Source of the DNA: Warburgia ugandensis
Lineage: Eukaryota; Streptophyta; Magnoliopsida; Canellales; Canellaceae
Reading direction: 5' to 3'
Assembly: GCA_035236585.1 (NCBI GenBank)
Contig: CP141135.1
Span: 6,172,001-6,236,000, forward strand
Length of the DNA stretch: 64,000 nucleotides
The position numbers and the translations under genes are program-made. Positions 11,295-23,095 of the stretch are shown in pieces. The notes below the pieces were generated by a model that saw only the letters and a program-made list of their open reading frames with translations, searched no databases and was not told where the DNA came from. Within the stretch, counting starts at the first letter, position 1; each line of letters opens with the position of its first letter.

Positions 11295-11463
11295 GCCGGT
11301 GCACGAAATTCTCGCCTATGGAGGGTCTAGGAAAGGAGCAAACTACAAAGATTTATAGTATGCAGTTTTATTTTACATTTTTGTAACAAACTATTTCCAC
11401 GTCTTGACCCGTGAATTGAAGATCACAAGACTGTAACTATACTATTGCGCTAAGACTATCCTT
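11295..11463 (-). mobile_element. Au-like SINE, diverged (inside duplication unit 1)
   Basis: GCCGGTGCACGAAATTCTC at the left (SINE 3' end), GTAACAAACTATTTCCACG, and ACTATTGCGCTAAGACTATC at the right (tRNA head). Its twin is at 15051-15216, so the insertion predates the duplication. Confidence 0.75.
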
Positions 11464-11977
11464 CAAAACTTGTAGGTTGAAGGAGATTCAAAATTTGCAT
11501 GTTGTCATCTTCTAAAGCTACTTACAATAAGCTCACGAACACATTTAAGATTAGTGCCTATAAATTCAGTCCGAGCCAGGGAAAATCTCACTCGTCAGAC
11601 AACCCTAATTAACTCTTTCAATTATCAATGCTTTTATTTTATTTTTTTAAAACTTTGCGCTATTAATAAAAAAAAATAGAGGAACAAGATTTATACAGCC
11701 AACATAAATCGAAATAAGGCCTTTACGATGACGATAACTTCCAAACTTTTCGCTCACCTCTGTCCAAAGATGTATATATATTCAGCTGCACAAATACTAT
11801 ACTAAAGCGAAAAATTACATGGTGACAGTGATCTCGTACGCTCCATGGACGGCCAAAGTCAAGACAACGCGTTTTCCGTTTTTTCTTAATTTGAGTCTTT
11901 TTGCCATTTTAAAAGTGATATTCTGAAAATACATTGACATTAAAAGTCATTTATCAATTTGTTCACGTATAAAAAAA

Positions 11978-12129
11978 GGTAGCCCTGGTACGTGGAGTTT
12001 CTTCTTATGGGAGGTCCAATGAAGGGGTAGGTCACAATGGCCTATAGTACGCAGTCTTATTTTGTATTTTTATAAGAAATTATTTTCATACGACGACAAC
12101 TTTTACTGTTGTTCCAAAACTGTTCTTCC
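11978..12129 (-). mobile_element. Au-like SINE, diverged (inside duplication unit 1)
   Basis: GGTAGCCCTGGTACG at the SINE 3' end, CCTATAGTACGCAGTCTTA in the middle, CGACGACAACTTTTACTGTT toward the head. Twin at 15632-15807. Confidence 0.75.
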
Positions 12130-12674
12130 ATTTTGTTCGCGTATAATTTATACTATAGCGTGCTCACGACGGGGATTTCTTCAGGTTTCTGAGGCAAAAG
12201 CAAAGTAGTATGTTGTGGTTTCCACGTAAGGCCCATCGAGACGAAGGGAGAGAATAAATATTCGATGCAAGAGTGGGTGTGGGGCTTACTTTTTATCACT
12301 TTTTCTATTTTCTATGATTGGGTTCATGTGCCTTGTCTCATTAAATTTTCTCTTATATATTTTTAAGTATTTTATTTTTAGATTTTTTGATGCTATGGAA
12401 TAAGACTGCAAGGATGTTTTGCATTATATAATTAAGCCAAAACTAAAAAATAAAATACAAGAAAGTTATTTTGCAACCAAAAGACACCAAAACTCAAAAT
12501 CCCTATAAATTTTCATTTAAGATGAGATTTGATACCTAGACTATTTAAATGAGGCTGAATTAGATGAGGGTCTGAAATCTATAAATAATAATAATAAAGA
12601 CAAAAGTGGGCCATTTTGTGCCTCGGGCTATGTAGAAAAGCACATAATAAAATAGATAGACTAAAAAAAAAACC

Positions 12675-12827
12675 CAAAACTATTGGATATACCCAAGGCC
12701 TTTATTTCTAAGTCAATAGTGATTATAAAATGAATAGTGTAATATTACACACTTTCCCCAAACATTATCCATTTTATAATTACAATTGGACAAAAAATGA
12801 AGGCCTTGGAGGTATCCATCGGTTTTG
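12675..12827. mobile_element. Foldback MITE in the unit-1-only segment
   Basis: Terminal inverted repeats of about 30 bp: CAAAACTATTGGATATACCC at the left, and at the right the reverse complement of CAAAACCGATGGATACCTCC; both continue into AAGGCCTT. Internal arms (GTGATTATAAAATG and CATTTTATAATTAC) also pair. No coding capacity. Superfamily not assigned because the target duplication is unclear. Confidence 0.65.
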
Positions 12828-12894
12828 AAGTTTCCCCCCTAAACTATCTATCTAGCTGATGCAAAAGAAGATCAACGATCCATAAAAATGCACT

Positions 12895-12895
<1 letters not shown>

Positions 12896-12949
<54 letters not shown>
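12896..12949. repeat. (GA)n microsatellite
   Basis: About 54 bp of uninterrupted GA in the segment unique to unit 1. Confidence 0.95.
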
Positions 12950-12951
<2 letters not shown>

Positions 12952-14867
12952 CCTGATTGACCGAGATCGTTTGTCTACAAATCCATCAAACATATTACCT
13001 ATATTCGGTTAACTGGACAGATTAATCATAACTTACATAATAGCAAATCAACAGCTCAGATCTTCTTGGTAGAGACCTAAACAAGGCTTGGGATCAAGAA
13101 GCCAAGTAAACCATTGCCCACTTACGAGATCAATGTGCCTAGTCAGTAGTCACACCCATGTGGTCGTCCGCACTGACTTTTGGGTACATCCGGATAGCAA
13201 CCGTCTTTCTACCTTTTTTTCCTAAAGATGGTTTACAGCTAGAATCAACTACTAAGTAGGAATGCTGGTGTAAAGCGCAATAGTTTTAAAAAAAAAAGAA
13301 AAAAAAGAAGTGAAGTGCCTGTACTTTTTTATAGTATGTCCTACGTATTATTGATTTAAGCCATTCATCTCATACTCTCATTTTAAATATTTAGAGTGAA
13401 AAATATTTCAAAAGAAATTCATTAGCATTTAAAAAATAGTACTTTTATCTTATTAGATATAGACGATCTAAGCCCTCGAAAAACAACTATCTGTATATAA
13501 CGAATAAAATACAATTTGTTAGGAGCTTATATCATTCTTTGAAATGATTTTTGGCCAAAGATGTCAATAATTTTTTATTATGAAATATCCAAAATTAGGT
13601 ATGTGGGCAAAAATAAATTGATGGAGAACCTACTATAAAAATCTGGACAAAATTGTTGAGCTATCGCACCTTGTACTAGCATTCCAGCGTCCAAATTATT
13701 CTACTTATATTTGACTCGTCAAAGTCCAAGACATATATTCCAGTATATCTTCTTTGGTAGTCACATGTCCGCCGAAAGTCCTAAATACTTTGGTAGCTCG
13801 CCGGACCTCCCAAAATCTTGGTCCTCTATTAGTTACAGTTCAATTTGCAGTAATCAAAATAGTAAAGAGGTGGGGTTCACCTATAGGCATCTCGTTGATC
13901 GACGATCCGAAAACTTCATCTATCAAACAGAATTAGTTAACTGTATTAATGGGTGTTTCGTTGGGCAATTTGAGGCCAAAATGTTGGGACCACCAACGCA
14001 ATAGTGTAGATAAATTAACCACATACTAGTGGAAAGGAGTTGATCCTGCTCCTATCTAAGCAAAGTCTTGACCTAAAATGACATTCTGAGATGTCATTTT
14101 TGCACATGAAGATGCACCCGTAAAATGAACGGTGTTGATCCCCACACATTGAGCCCTACATGTAATTCTAATTCCTTGAATCTCCTTACAATAAGGCCTT
14201 TTCTTCAAGAAATCAGGGAAGAACAAAACCATGTAGTGGGTTAATTGTATGAGTGGTCAATCTGCCAGAGCGAACAATATTGTTGTAGGCGAGAGCCACT
14301 CGGCTGTTACACACACAAATCTTACAAAGAGTGAGAAACACCATCAGCCTCAGAATCCCTCCTAGTTAAACCCCACCTTTCGATGATTTGACCTAATCAT
14401 ATTATTGGGCCTCCCTTATTAGGCTAGCAGTAATAAAACACACCCGTTGAATGGTTCTAGCTCTTAATTTTTGCAGTTGAAAAATCCAATGGCCACTCTT
14501 AAAATCTCAAAATTGCAAAGCTAAAATCATCAATGAATTCCGATTTCTAGCGAAGGCCTAACAAAATGGATAAATCAGATCATGCAAAATTGAGGATTAG
14601 CTGGGCAGTCTTTCCGAGTCAGACCCAAGACTCAGTCAGTCCGGATAGCAGTTGTCAAGAAAGTTCTTGGGGTTTTTCATCTATTTTACTAAGATTTATT
14701 AAGATGTGACACAAAGGATGAACAGTTTGGATCACTTATCATGTGGGCCCATATGAACTTTTGTCTGTGCAAGAAACACCTCAATTTCTCCTGAATAGAC
14801 CTGCCGCCCCTCATACGCTAATGTCCAATCAACCAACAGCCAATGGTAAAACGCGCCTTCGTTACCC

Positions 14868-14945
14868 GTGCACGAAGTTCCCGTCTATATAAGGTCAAAA
14901 ATTAAAACAGACTACAAGAGCTTATAATAGACAGCCGTAATATTT
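14868..14945 (-). mobile_element. SINE remnant, 3' half only (unit 2)
   Basis: CCCGTGCACGAAGTTCCCGT then GAGCTTATAATAGACAGCCG matches the 3' half of an Au-like SINE on the minus strand; the tRNA-like half is missing here. Confidence 0.55.
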
Positions 14946-15050
14946 TTATAGTAGAGATAATTATTATTTTAGTGTTATTATCATCGTTCCTCCTCGTCAC
15001 TGTCAACATTGTCTTGGTCGTGGTCTTTTATTACTAAGTCAAGAAAAAAA

Positions 15051-15216
15051 AGGTGCACAAAATTCTCACCTATGAAGGGTCTAAGAAAAGAGTAAACTAC
15101 AAAAGTTTATAGTACGCAACTTTATTTTGTATTTTTGTAATAGACTATTTCCACATTCTGAACCCATGACTGAATATCACAAGACTATAACCTTATTATT
15201 GCGTCAAGATTATCCT
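15051..15216 (-). mobile_element. Au-like SINE, diverged (unit 2 twin)
   Basis: Orthologous by position to 11295-11463: GGTGCACAAAATTCTCACC, then GTAATAGACTATTTCCACAT and TTATTGCGTCAAGATTATCC at the head end. Confidence 0.75.
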
Positions 15217-15631
15217 TCAAAACTTGTAGGTTGAAGGAGATTCAAAATTTGCATGTTGTCATCTTCTAAAACTACTTACAATAAGCTCACGGGCACATTT
15301 AAGATTAGTGCCTATAAATTCAGTCCGAGCTAGTGAAAATCTCACACATTAGATAACCCTAATTAACTCTTTCAATTATTAATTTTTTTTTAAAGCTTTG
15401 TATTATTAATAGAGAAAAATAGAGGAACAAGATTTATACAGCCAACATAAATTGAAATAAGGCCTCGATGGCGACGATAACTTCCAAACTTTCACTCCCA
15501 TGGACAGTCAAAGTCAAGACAACACGTTTTCCTTTTTTCTTAATTTGAGTCTTTTTGCCATTTTAAAAGTGATTTTCTAAATATAGATTGACATTATAAA
15601 GTCATTTCTCAATTTGTTCACGTATACAAAA

Positions 15632-15807
15632 AGGGCAGCCTTGGTACAGAGCTCATTCCCATGTGAGGTCCCGTGAAGGTGAAGGGTAGATTATAAGGGT
15701 TGATAGTAAATAGCCTTATTTTGCAAGAGACTATTTCTACGTCTTGAACCTGCCATATCAAAGTCCCGTGACGATAACTTTTACTATTGTACTAAAACTC
15801 CCCTTTT
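15632..15807 (-). mobile_element. Au-like SINE, diverged (unit 2 twin)
   Basis: Orthologous by position to 11978-12129: GGGCAGCCTTGGTACAGAGC, then TTGCAAGAGACTATTTCTAC and the head end ACTATTGTACTAAAACTCCC. Confidence 0.75.
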
Positions 15808-16945
15808 ATACGATAAATTGCCCACGACAGCGATTTCTTCAGGATTCAGAGGCAAAAGCGAGGTAGTATGATGTGGCTTCCATGTAAGACCCATCGAGAT
15901 GGAGGGAGACAATAAATATACGATGCAAGAGTGGGTGTGAGACACCCATGTGGTCGTCCGCACTGACTTTTGGGTACATCCTGATAGCAACCGTGGTTTA
16001 CAGCTAGAATCAACTATTAAGTAGGAACGCTTGTGTCAAGCGCGATAGTAAAAAAGAAAAAAAACAAAGAAAAATGAAGTGCCTATACTTTTTCATAGTA
16101 TTTCCTATGGATTATTAATCTAACCCGTTCATCTCATACACCTCACTTTAGATATTTAGAGTAAAAAATATTTTAAAAGAAATTCATTAGCATTTAAAAA
16201 ATAGTGCTTTCATCTTATTAGATATAGACGATCTAAGCCATCCAAAAACAACTATCTGTATGCAGCAAACTAAAATACAAATTTGTTAGAAGCATATAAA
16301 AAAATTTGAAATGATTTTTGGCAAAAGATATCTAAAGTTAGGTATGTCAATAATTTTTTATTATGAAATATCCAAAGTTAGTATGTGGGCAAAAATAAAT
16401 TGATGGCGAACCCACTATAAAAATCTGGAGGAAATTGTTGAACTATCGCGCCTCGTACTAGCATTCCTAAAGGCAAATTGTTCTACTTATATTTTACTTA
16501 TCAAAGTCCAAGACAGATATTCCAGTATATCTTCCTTGTGACTCCCATGTCCGCCGAAAGGGATAAATACTTTGGTAGCTCGCCGGACCTCCCAAAATCT
16601 CGGTCCTCTATTAGTTACAGTTCAATTTGAGTAAGCAAAATAGTAAAGAGGTGGGGTTCACCGATAGCCATCTTGTTGATCGACGATCCGAAAACTTCAT
16701 CTATCAAACAGAATTAGTTAACTGTATTAATGGGTGTTTCGTTGGGCAATTTGAGACCAAAATGTTGGGACCACCAAGACAGTAGTCTAGATAAATTAAC
16801 CACATACTAGTGGAAAGGAGTTGATCCTGCTCCTATCTAAGCAAAGTCTTGAACTATTTTTGCACATGAAGATGCACCCGTAAAATGAACGGTGTTGATC
16901 CCCACACATTGAGCCCCACATGTAATTCTAATCCCTTGAATCCCC

Positions 16946-17453
16946 GCATTGACCATCACGGGTTTAGATCCAATCGCTATCATGTTTTGGCAATTAGAGA
17001 ACCAAAACCAGGGCCCACCAGACGGAAAATACAAATAAACTTAGCCAAAATAGTCTATTGGATAAACCAAATGCGGGACCGGCGCGTCTAATCTAAATCA
17101 GCGAGACTACAGTTTCATCACCTGCCGCGATCCACAAACGAGTCATCGCGGTTTTCTTCCGGTCCCACTAACCGAGTCACCTCATGGAGTCTCTTCGTTC
17201 TGTCAAAAGCGCGTCCAATTTCCATCCGCAGGCAAAATTAACCGTTTTTCGAAAAACAGAAGGGCACCGAACCGGCGAAAATTGTTCTCCTTTCGTCATC
17301 CAACCGAAAATCCCGCGAAAAATCACATGCTCCTCACCAGAAAACAAACGAAAAAGAGGAAAAATCCAGCTTGGAACAAATTAGGATTTCTGGGTCCCTT
17401 CAAAGAACCCCAAATTGAAAACCATAGCTTTGGGAGCAGAATCTGGTCGGAAG
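16946..17453 (+). promoter_or_regulatory. Upstream region and 5' UTR of PUB15
   Basis: Non-repeated 508 bp between duplication unit 2 and the start codon. It becomes less AT-rich toward the gene. I see no clear TATA box, so the transcription start cannot be fixed. Confidence 0.4.
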
Positions 17454-17486
17454 ATGATGATGATGGAGGGAAGACAAGGAGAAGGG

Positions 17487-17517
<31 letters not shown>

Positions 17518-19981
17518 ATGGAGATTTGGTGGAGAAATATGATCAGTCTGATAAGGGGAAGGGATCCACATGTCAAGATGAATCAGATGGGATCCGGGTT
17601 TTGATAGATATCATCGAGTATGTTGGATCATTGGGAGATTTTAGAAGGAACCAGAGGAAGGAGTGTTTCAACTTGATCAGGAGATTGAAGCTTTTGATCC
17701 CATTGTTGGAAGAAATTCAGGAGTTGAAAGGGCCAATTCCTGCTGGGGCGGTGGCGTGTTTGTCGAATTTGAAGAAGGCTCTGGCTGCTGCTAAGAAGTT
17801 GTTGAGGAACTGTAGTGAAGGAAGCAAGATTTATCTGGTTAGGTTCTCACTTTTTAAGATTTTCAGCTTTGTTTGAGGTTTCTAAGATTATGGTTCTATG
17901 AATTCTGATTGACATTTTATGATCTTGACAGGCATTGGAGAGTGAGGCAGTTATGGGTAGATTTCATGGGGTTTATTTCTCTTTGGGTCAGGCTTTGGAG
18001 GGAATGCCATATGATGAGATGGATATATCAGATGAAGTGAAAGAGCAGGTCAGTCTCTTTCGGTTCTTGCTGTTCTTGTTTGAGTTTTGTTTTATCTCTG
18101 GCTGTATCTCAGTTATAGTCTTAGGATTTATCTGGATTGCCCTCTTGATATGCTTCAGTTCGGTTTTGTCATCCACGGTATCTGATGAATAGCCTTGAAT
18201 TCCAATTCCAATTTTGTACTTCTTGCAGTTTGTGTAAGTAGATGTGGGAGTATCTCACACTGCTGCATTCTAATCTTTGGGGTGGGTTTTTCTGAATTAC
18301 TGTAGCCGATGTTGGTAGCCTTGTCTAGTTTGCAAATTCATGCTGACGATGATGGCCTTCCCTTCCATTTAAATGTTTGTCTATTTCTGGTAGTTACACT
18401 GGCTTTGATGTGGGTTCAGATTGAGCTATTGCGGATGCAACTTAGAAGAGCAAAGATGCGAACAGATACGCAGGATATGGAGCTTGCAATGGACATGATG
18501 GTTGTCTTCTCAAAGAAGGATGATAGAAATGCAGACATTGCCATACTAGAAAGGCTAACAAAAAGCCTGGAGCTGCATACTGTCCCAGCCCTGAAGACAG
18601 AAACAATCGCAGTAAAGAAACTCATTAAAGAAAAGGGTGTGCAAAATTCTGAAACTTCCGAGCTGATTGTAAATGTTCTGAACAAATTCAGACAGATAGC
18701 TGGACTTGAAGAGACCAGCATGCAGGATGATGTTACATTACCTAAAACTCTAGATAAGTGCCCATCTATGTCTATTCCTAATGACTTCCTTTGCCCCATC
18801 TCCTTGGAAATCATGTCTGATCCGGTGATTGTTGCGACTGGACAGGTAAACTTGCAAGATCCAAACTGCAGATTAATCCATTTTCATGTATACCATAATA
18901 GAGACTGATACTGCATCTTTTTTCCAATCAGACTTATGAAAGGTCAAGTATACAGAAGTGGTTGGATTCCAATCACCGAACCTGTCCAAAGACTGGGCAG
19001 ACTTTGGCTCACCTCTCCTTAGCGCCAAATTATGCCCTCCGCAACCTAATTTTGCAGTTCTGCGAGAAGAATAAAATTGAACTGCCCAAGAAAGATTCTT
19101 TTGCCTCAGAGAGCTCCTCTGATCAGAAAGAAGAACTTTCTTCATTGGTCCAAAACCTGTCTTCTAGTCAGCTGGAAGTACAGAGAATGGCTGTGAAGAC
19201 GATCCGACTTCTTTCCAAAGAGAACCCTGACAACAGAGTTGCAATTGCCAAGAATGGTGGAATTCGGCCACTGATTCAGCTTCTGTCCTATCCTGATTCC
19301 AAGATCCAAGAGAACACTGTCACTGCCTTGTTAAATTTGTCACTCGATGAGGGGAACAAAAAAAGCATTGCCAAACAAGGAGCCATACCAGCTATAATTG
19401 ATATTTTGCAGAAGGGTACTGTTGAGGCTAGAGAGAACTCTGCTGCAGCCTTATTCAGCTTATCCATGCTCGACGAAAACAAAGTGCTCATTGGATCTTT
19501 GAATGGAGTTCCACCCTTGGTTGATCTCTTACAGAATGGGACAATCAGAGGTAAAAAGGATGCTGCCACTGCTCTCTTTAACTTATCTCTTAACCATGCC
19601 AACAAAGAGAGAGCCATTGAGGCTGGTATTGTAACACCACTTCTTCAATTGCTTGGTGATAAACAAATGGGCATGATTGACGAGGCTCTCTCTATTTTGC
19701 TTCTTCTTGTATCACATCCTGAAGGGCGTAAGTCAATAGGACAGCTATCTTTCATTGAAACTCTTGTGGATTTCATCAGGGAAGGAACGCCCAAGAACAA
19801 AGAATGTGCAATTTCTGTTCTTCTTGAATTAGGATTGCATGATTCAAATTTCATCTTGGCTGCACTTCAGTTTGGCGTCTACCAGCATTTGGTTGAGGTA
19901 TCAAAGAGTGGAACTAACAGAGGTCAAAGGAAGGCAAACTCTCTCTTGAACCACATGAGTAAGTGTGAACATGTTCCATGA
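17454..19981 (+). CDS. PUB15: U-box/ARM-repeat E3 ubiquitin ligase, PUB15-like
   Basis: Plant U-box E3 ligase that transfers ubiquitin from E2 to substrate. Exons 17454-17837, 17932-18048, 18420-18845 and 18932-19981, all GT/AG and in frame, give 658 aa, close to my recollection of Arabidopsis PUB15 (about 660). Start is the first of four tandem Met codons. An (Ala-Gly)n run follows (17488-17517), then the N-terminal UND domain (residues about 38-275: [49 protein letters not shown]). The U-box is at about 286-360 ([39 protein letters not shown]). The intron after VATGQ is at the usual place. ARM repeats fill about 380-650 ([58 protein letters not shown]). No break seen; it looks functional. 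PUB14/PUB13 are alternatives, but the linker and MLDENK-type repeats fit PUB15 best. Confidence 0.92.
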
Positions 19982-20461
19982 AATTTGAAGTATTAGACTA
20001 CCAGGTTGTGCTGGTGTTCATTGAGATGTAACACGACAGCATCCTTCCATGTCATCTGTAATACAATTGTACATCGAAATTTAACATATACTCTTCCTTC
20101 AATGTATTCCACCACCTACTGAGACTTCCTATGACTAACAACTGCTTTATATGTAAACACGTTACCAGTTAGAAAGTAAGTGTTTTTCAGTGAGATTCAC
20201 AAAGAACTAGGTGATACACTCTCTTCTAAAGTTCCGAGCTCGTGGATGATTCTGGTTTCAGGTTGTTGTCTATTTTCAATGTTAGAAGTTCCTGAAAATC
20301 ACAAGTTTACTGCCAGGGATGCATTGCTGGTGAATGATGGAAAAATGTAGTAGCAAATCACTGAGGTGATTTTGATCTCCCTTGTGTAGTTGACAATTAA
20401 TGGAGCTTTCTCACCCAGTAACTAAAGAATGTTCAGTAAGTCTTTTGAGAACTCGAGGTTG
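19982..20461. other. PUB15 3' UTR and flank
   Basis: Short AT-rich 3' region (CATCTGTAATACAATTGTAC near 20050 could lie close to the transcript end), then unremarkable flank up to the first SINE. Confidence 0.4.
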
Positions 20462-20473
20462 GATGGAAGGAAA

Positions 20474-20665
20474 TAAAACAAAAAAAGGGCAGCCCGGTGC
20501 ACGAAGCTTCTGGATATGCAGGATTCGGAGAAAGGGCGGATCCCAAAGGGCATATAGTAGGCAGCCTCATCCTGCATTTGCAAGAGGCTGTTTCCACGCC
20601 TCAAACCTGTGACCTCCAGATCACACGGCGACAACTCAATGATTGCACCAAGGCTCCCCTTCTTT
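20474..20665 (-). mobile_element. Au SINE, full-length
   Basis: Minus orientation: GGGCAGCCCGGTGCACGAAG at the 3' end, CCTGTGACCTCCAGATCACA over the B box and TTGCACCAAGGCTCCCCTTC at the tRNA head. Flanked by a perfect 12-bp target duplication, GATGGAAGGAAA, at 20462-20473 and 20666-20677. Confidence 0.92.
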
Positions 20666-20677
20666 GATGGAAGGAAA

Positions 20678-21253
20678 CAGAGAGAGCGAAATAGTCATTT
20701 GAAGGGGACCACCAACCCATTAGATAAGAGTCGATATTATTGCGACAACAGCATTGTTTAGGTATAATTGTCATCGCTCAAACAAGTGACTACTTTGATG
20801 GTCTACCAACCTGAGCTGTAACTGTCAATCCAAGCTTGTGACCCAAAGCCTTGCAGGTTTAACCTTAAGTTGAACATATCCACTAAATAGATCAGTAAGT
20901 TTATTGATGTCTAAAGCATACCTCTGAAAAGCTATTGTGACCTTCTCTAATTCTAACTTAATAATACCTTCAGCTTTTCATCAGAGAGAGAGAGAGAGAC
21001 CTCAATAATACCTTCACAGAAGTTGATATAATGAAAAATGATAATCGACAAATATCAATGGGACGATGCTTTGGGAGCTTGATGAAGAATTCCAATTTCT
21101 ATGTTTGTGGGCTGTTATTAAGGCAGAATTCACGGTAGGATTCAATTCCATAAAGTTCAATTCTCTCTTGGCAAACCTCATCAAAAATCAGCCATGAAAA
21201 GCCAGCTAACCAAGATTTTTGGATTGCCGGCAGAATCTATGACAGTTAAGATC
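20678..21253. other. Intergenic spacer
   Basis: No gene or repeat recognised apart from a 15-bp GA run near 20984-20998. Confidence 0.5.
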
Positions 21254-21269
21254 TAATAACGATAAATTT

Positions 21270-21449
21270 AAAAAAAATGCAGCCCCAATGCACAAAGCTC
21301 CCACATATGCAGGGTCCGGGGAAGGGACGGATCACAAGGATCAATAGTAAGCAGCTTTGCATTTTGCAAGAGGCTGTTTCAATGCCTTGAATCCGTGACC
21401 TTAAGGTCACACTACAACAACTCTACCGTTGCGCCAAGGCTCCCCTTCT
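21270..21449 (-). mobile_element. Au SINE, full-length
   Basis: TGCAGCCCCAATGCACAAAG at the 3' end and ACCGTTGCGCCAAGGCTCCC at the head; A-box TTGGCGCAACGG on the minus strand is intact. A 16-bp target duplication with one mismatch flanks it (21254-21269; 21450-21465). Confidence 0.92.
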
Positions 21450-21842
21450 TAATAATGATAAATTTCACTACCCGTTAATTCTGGGAGTGTGTCTAAAGAA
21501 AGGGTGGAAACCATGAAATCCACCATTCAAATTTAAAATGCATCCCAACTAACATCGCCAGTGTTTCATCTTATTTTGGTCTGTGTTGGAATTCGGGTTC
21601 ATCTCTTTCCAACCATGTGAAGGCAAAATTCCAACGAGTTTGACATGTAAAATTTGGCAAGTCCATCTAGCTGATCCAATCTTGGTTAATTTGATGGTTA
21701 AGATTGTCAATTTGATGTCCTTGCAGATAATGGCAGTCCTCCGTGGTACCCAGACCAGTCCAGATCGATGATTCGACCATCCTCGCATGCTGATTTCATT
21801 TTCATTCTCCGTGTCTTAGATGCCATTGTTTTGATATGATAT

Positions 21843-22021
21843 AGAAGGGGAGTCTTGGCGCAACGGTAAAAGTTGTTGTCACGTGACCTTGAGGTCACGG
21901 GTTCAAGGCGTGGAATTAGCCTCTTGCAAAATACAAGGCAAGGCTGCCTACTATAGGCCCTTGTGGTCTGCCCCTTCCCTGGACTCCACATAGGCAGGAC
22001 CTTCGTGCGCCAGGGCTGCCC
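21843..22021 (+). mobile_element. Au SINE, full-length, young-looking
   Basis: Head AAGGGGAGTCTTGGCGCAAC (A box), B box GGTCACGGGTTCAAGGCG, CCTCTTGCAAAATACAAGG, tail GCGCCAGGGCTGCCC. A perfect 22-bp target duplication lies at 21821-21842 and 22022-22043, suggesting a recent insertion. Confidence 0.95.
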
Positions 22022-22379
22022 TGCCATTGTTTTGATATGATATGCCGTCTTCAACTTTTCAAGTTGGATTTATGGGATATATAAGAGTGAAAGAGTCAGC
22101 AGAGAAACCCAATATCCAAAATTTTCCTTCTTTGGTTCATTCTGCAGAAAAGAAATATGCTACCCATTGAATGTTTAAGGATCTTAGGATTGCATCTCAG
22201 CATACCACATTTCGGTGTCATGATGAAAGGCTGAGATCACCTTGAGTTAATGTGGGCACTCCTTGATGAGATCTCCTGTGCAGTTCCAACAGGAGAAGCT
22301 TTCAATAAAATCATTCCCCATCTGAAGTCGAACTTTATTAGTGGAAGATAATTTCAGAGAGAAAATGACACAGTTAAAA

Positions 22380-22486
22380 AGGGCAGTTCCAGTCCACGAA
22401 GCTCCTGCCTAAGTGGGATCCGAGAAAGGGATGATGCAGCCTTACCTTGCATCTTTGCAAGAGACTGTTTCCATGCCTTGAACCCA
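22380..22486 (-). mobile_element. Au SINE, 5'-truncated
   Basis: 3' part only: GGGCAGTTCCAGTCCACGAA through GAGACTGTTTCCATGCCTTG; homology stops at AACCC, before the B box. No flanking duplication seen. Confidence 0.8.
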
Positions 22487-22493
22487 AGGTTGT

Positions 22494-23081
22494 AAAAAAA
22501 TGACAAAGCTAAACAAGCTTATCAGAAAACGATCCCAGCATCTTATCTTCAGCACGATACGGCCCACCCACATAGCATCATCTCCTTTGTGTTCCTAGAA
22601 TCTGACCCCACTAAAAAGGACACGACTGAGGGAACAAGCAAGATAAGCAGTGCCCTCACACCAATCAGAGGTCTCCCAGAAATTGCTACAGATCTTGGAC
22701 CTGACCTAGAGCAGAGATCAGGGTGGAAAGAACACATTAAGATTCGTTCTGTTCATGAACTGCCATTTGTTTCCTCATCAACCCACTCCGCATAAGAATT
22801 GCAGAGGTGGAGGGGCTACAACTTTGGAACAACCGTGCAGAGAAACCTCAAGAACTTGCATGATATTAAATAATGGCAAGCAGGAACATCTGATTCTGTT
22901 AGTGCTCAAAATCCTAACATGAAGCAGAGAAAACTGCAAGAAAGGTGAAAGAAAGGCAACTTCAAACGGTACTTATGGAACACAGAAAAGTGGATCAAAG
23001 GCCAAAGAAGTGGAACAACATTAGATACTATGAGCTGATTACGTCAGAATATAGAGACGTGAATCTTAATTATCCACTTGC
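22494..23081. other. Intergenic spacer
   Basis: A 68-codon frame at 22589-22795 resembles nothing I know and shows no splice context. Otherwise nothing recognised. Confidence 0.4.
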
Positions 23082-23095
23082 ACATAATTTACAGA

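Larger units (their letters stand above)
10514..14185. repeat. Segmental duplication, unit 1
   Basis: Aligns with 14362-16945 from CTAGTTAAAC to the TCTCC/CCCC near the right ends, with high identity over most of the length. Unit 1 has about 870 bp (12281-13152) not found in unit 2, plus a 28-bp insertion near 13205. It contains at least two diverged Au-like SINEs (11295-11463, 11978-12129) and remnants of a third (11092-11178). I see no genuine coding sequence; a short frame at 13711-14004 lies in repeated DNA. Confidence 0.85.
14362..16945. repeat. Segmental duplication, unit 2
   Basis: Second, shorter copy of 10514-14185, starting 176 bp after unit 1 ends. It lacks the unit-1 segment 12281-13152: GAGTGGGTGT (end 15937) joins ACACCCATGTGG directly. 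It ends about 508 bp before the PUB15 start codon, so it forms part of the upstream region of that gene. Confidence 0.85.

Noticed and set aside
13711-14004. 97-codon plus-strand frame in duplication unit 1
   Set aside because: The same stretch in unit 2 is interrupted, and no protein family is recognisable.
18416-19854. Several minus-strand frames of 69-132 codons
   Set aside because: Shadows of PUB15 exons 3 and 4.
20474-22021. tRNA genes suggested by A- and B-box motifs
   Set aside because: The boxes belong to the tRNA-like heads of Au SINEs; no cloverleaf with an anticodon arm is complete and the body continues as SINE.
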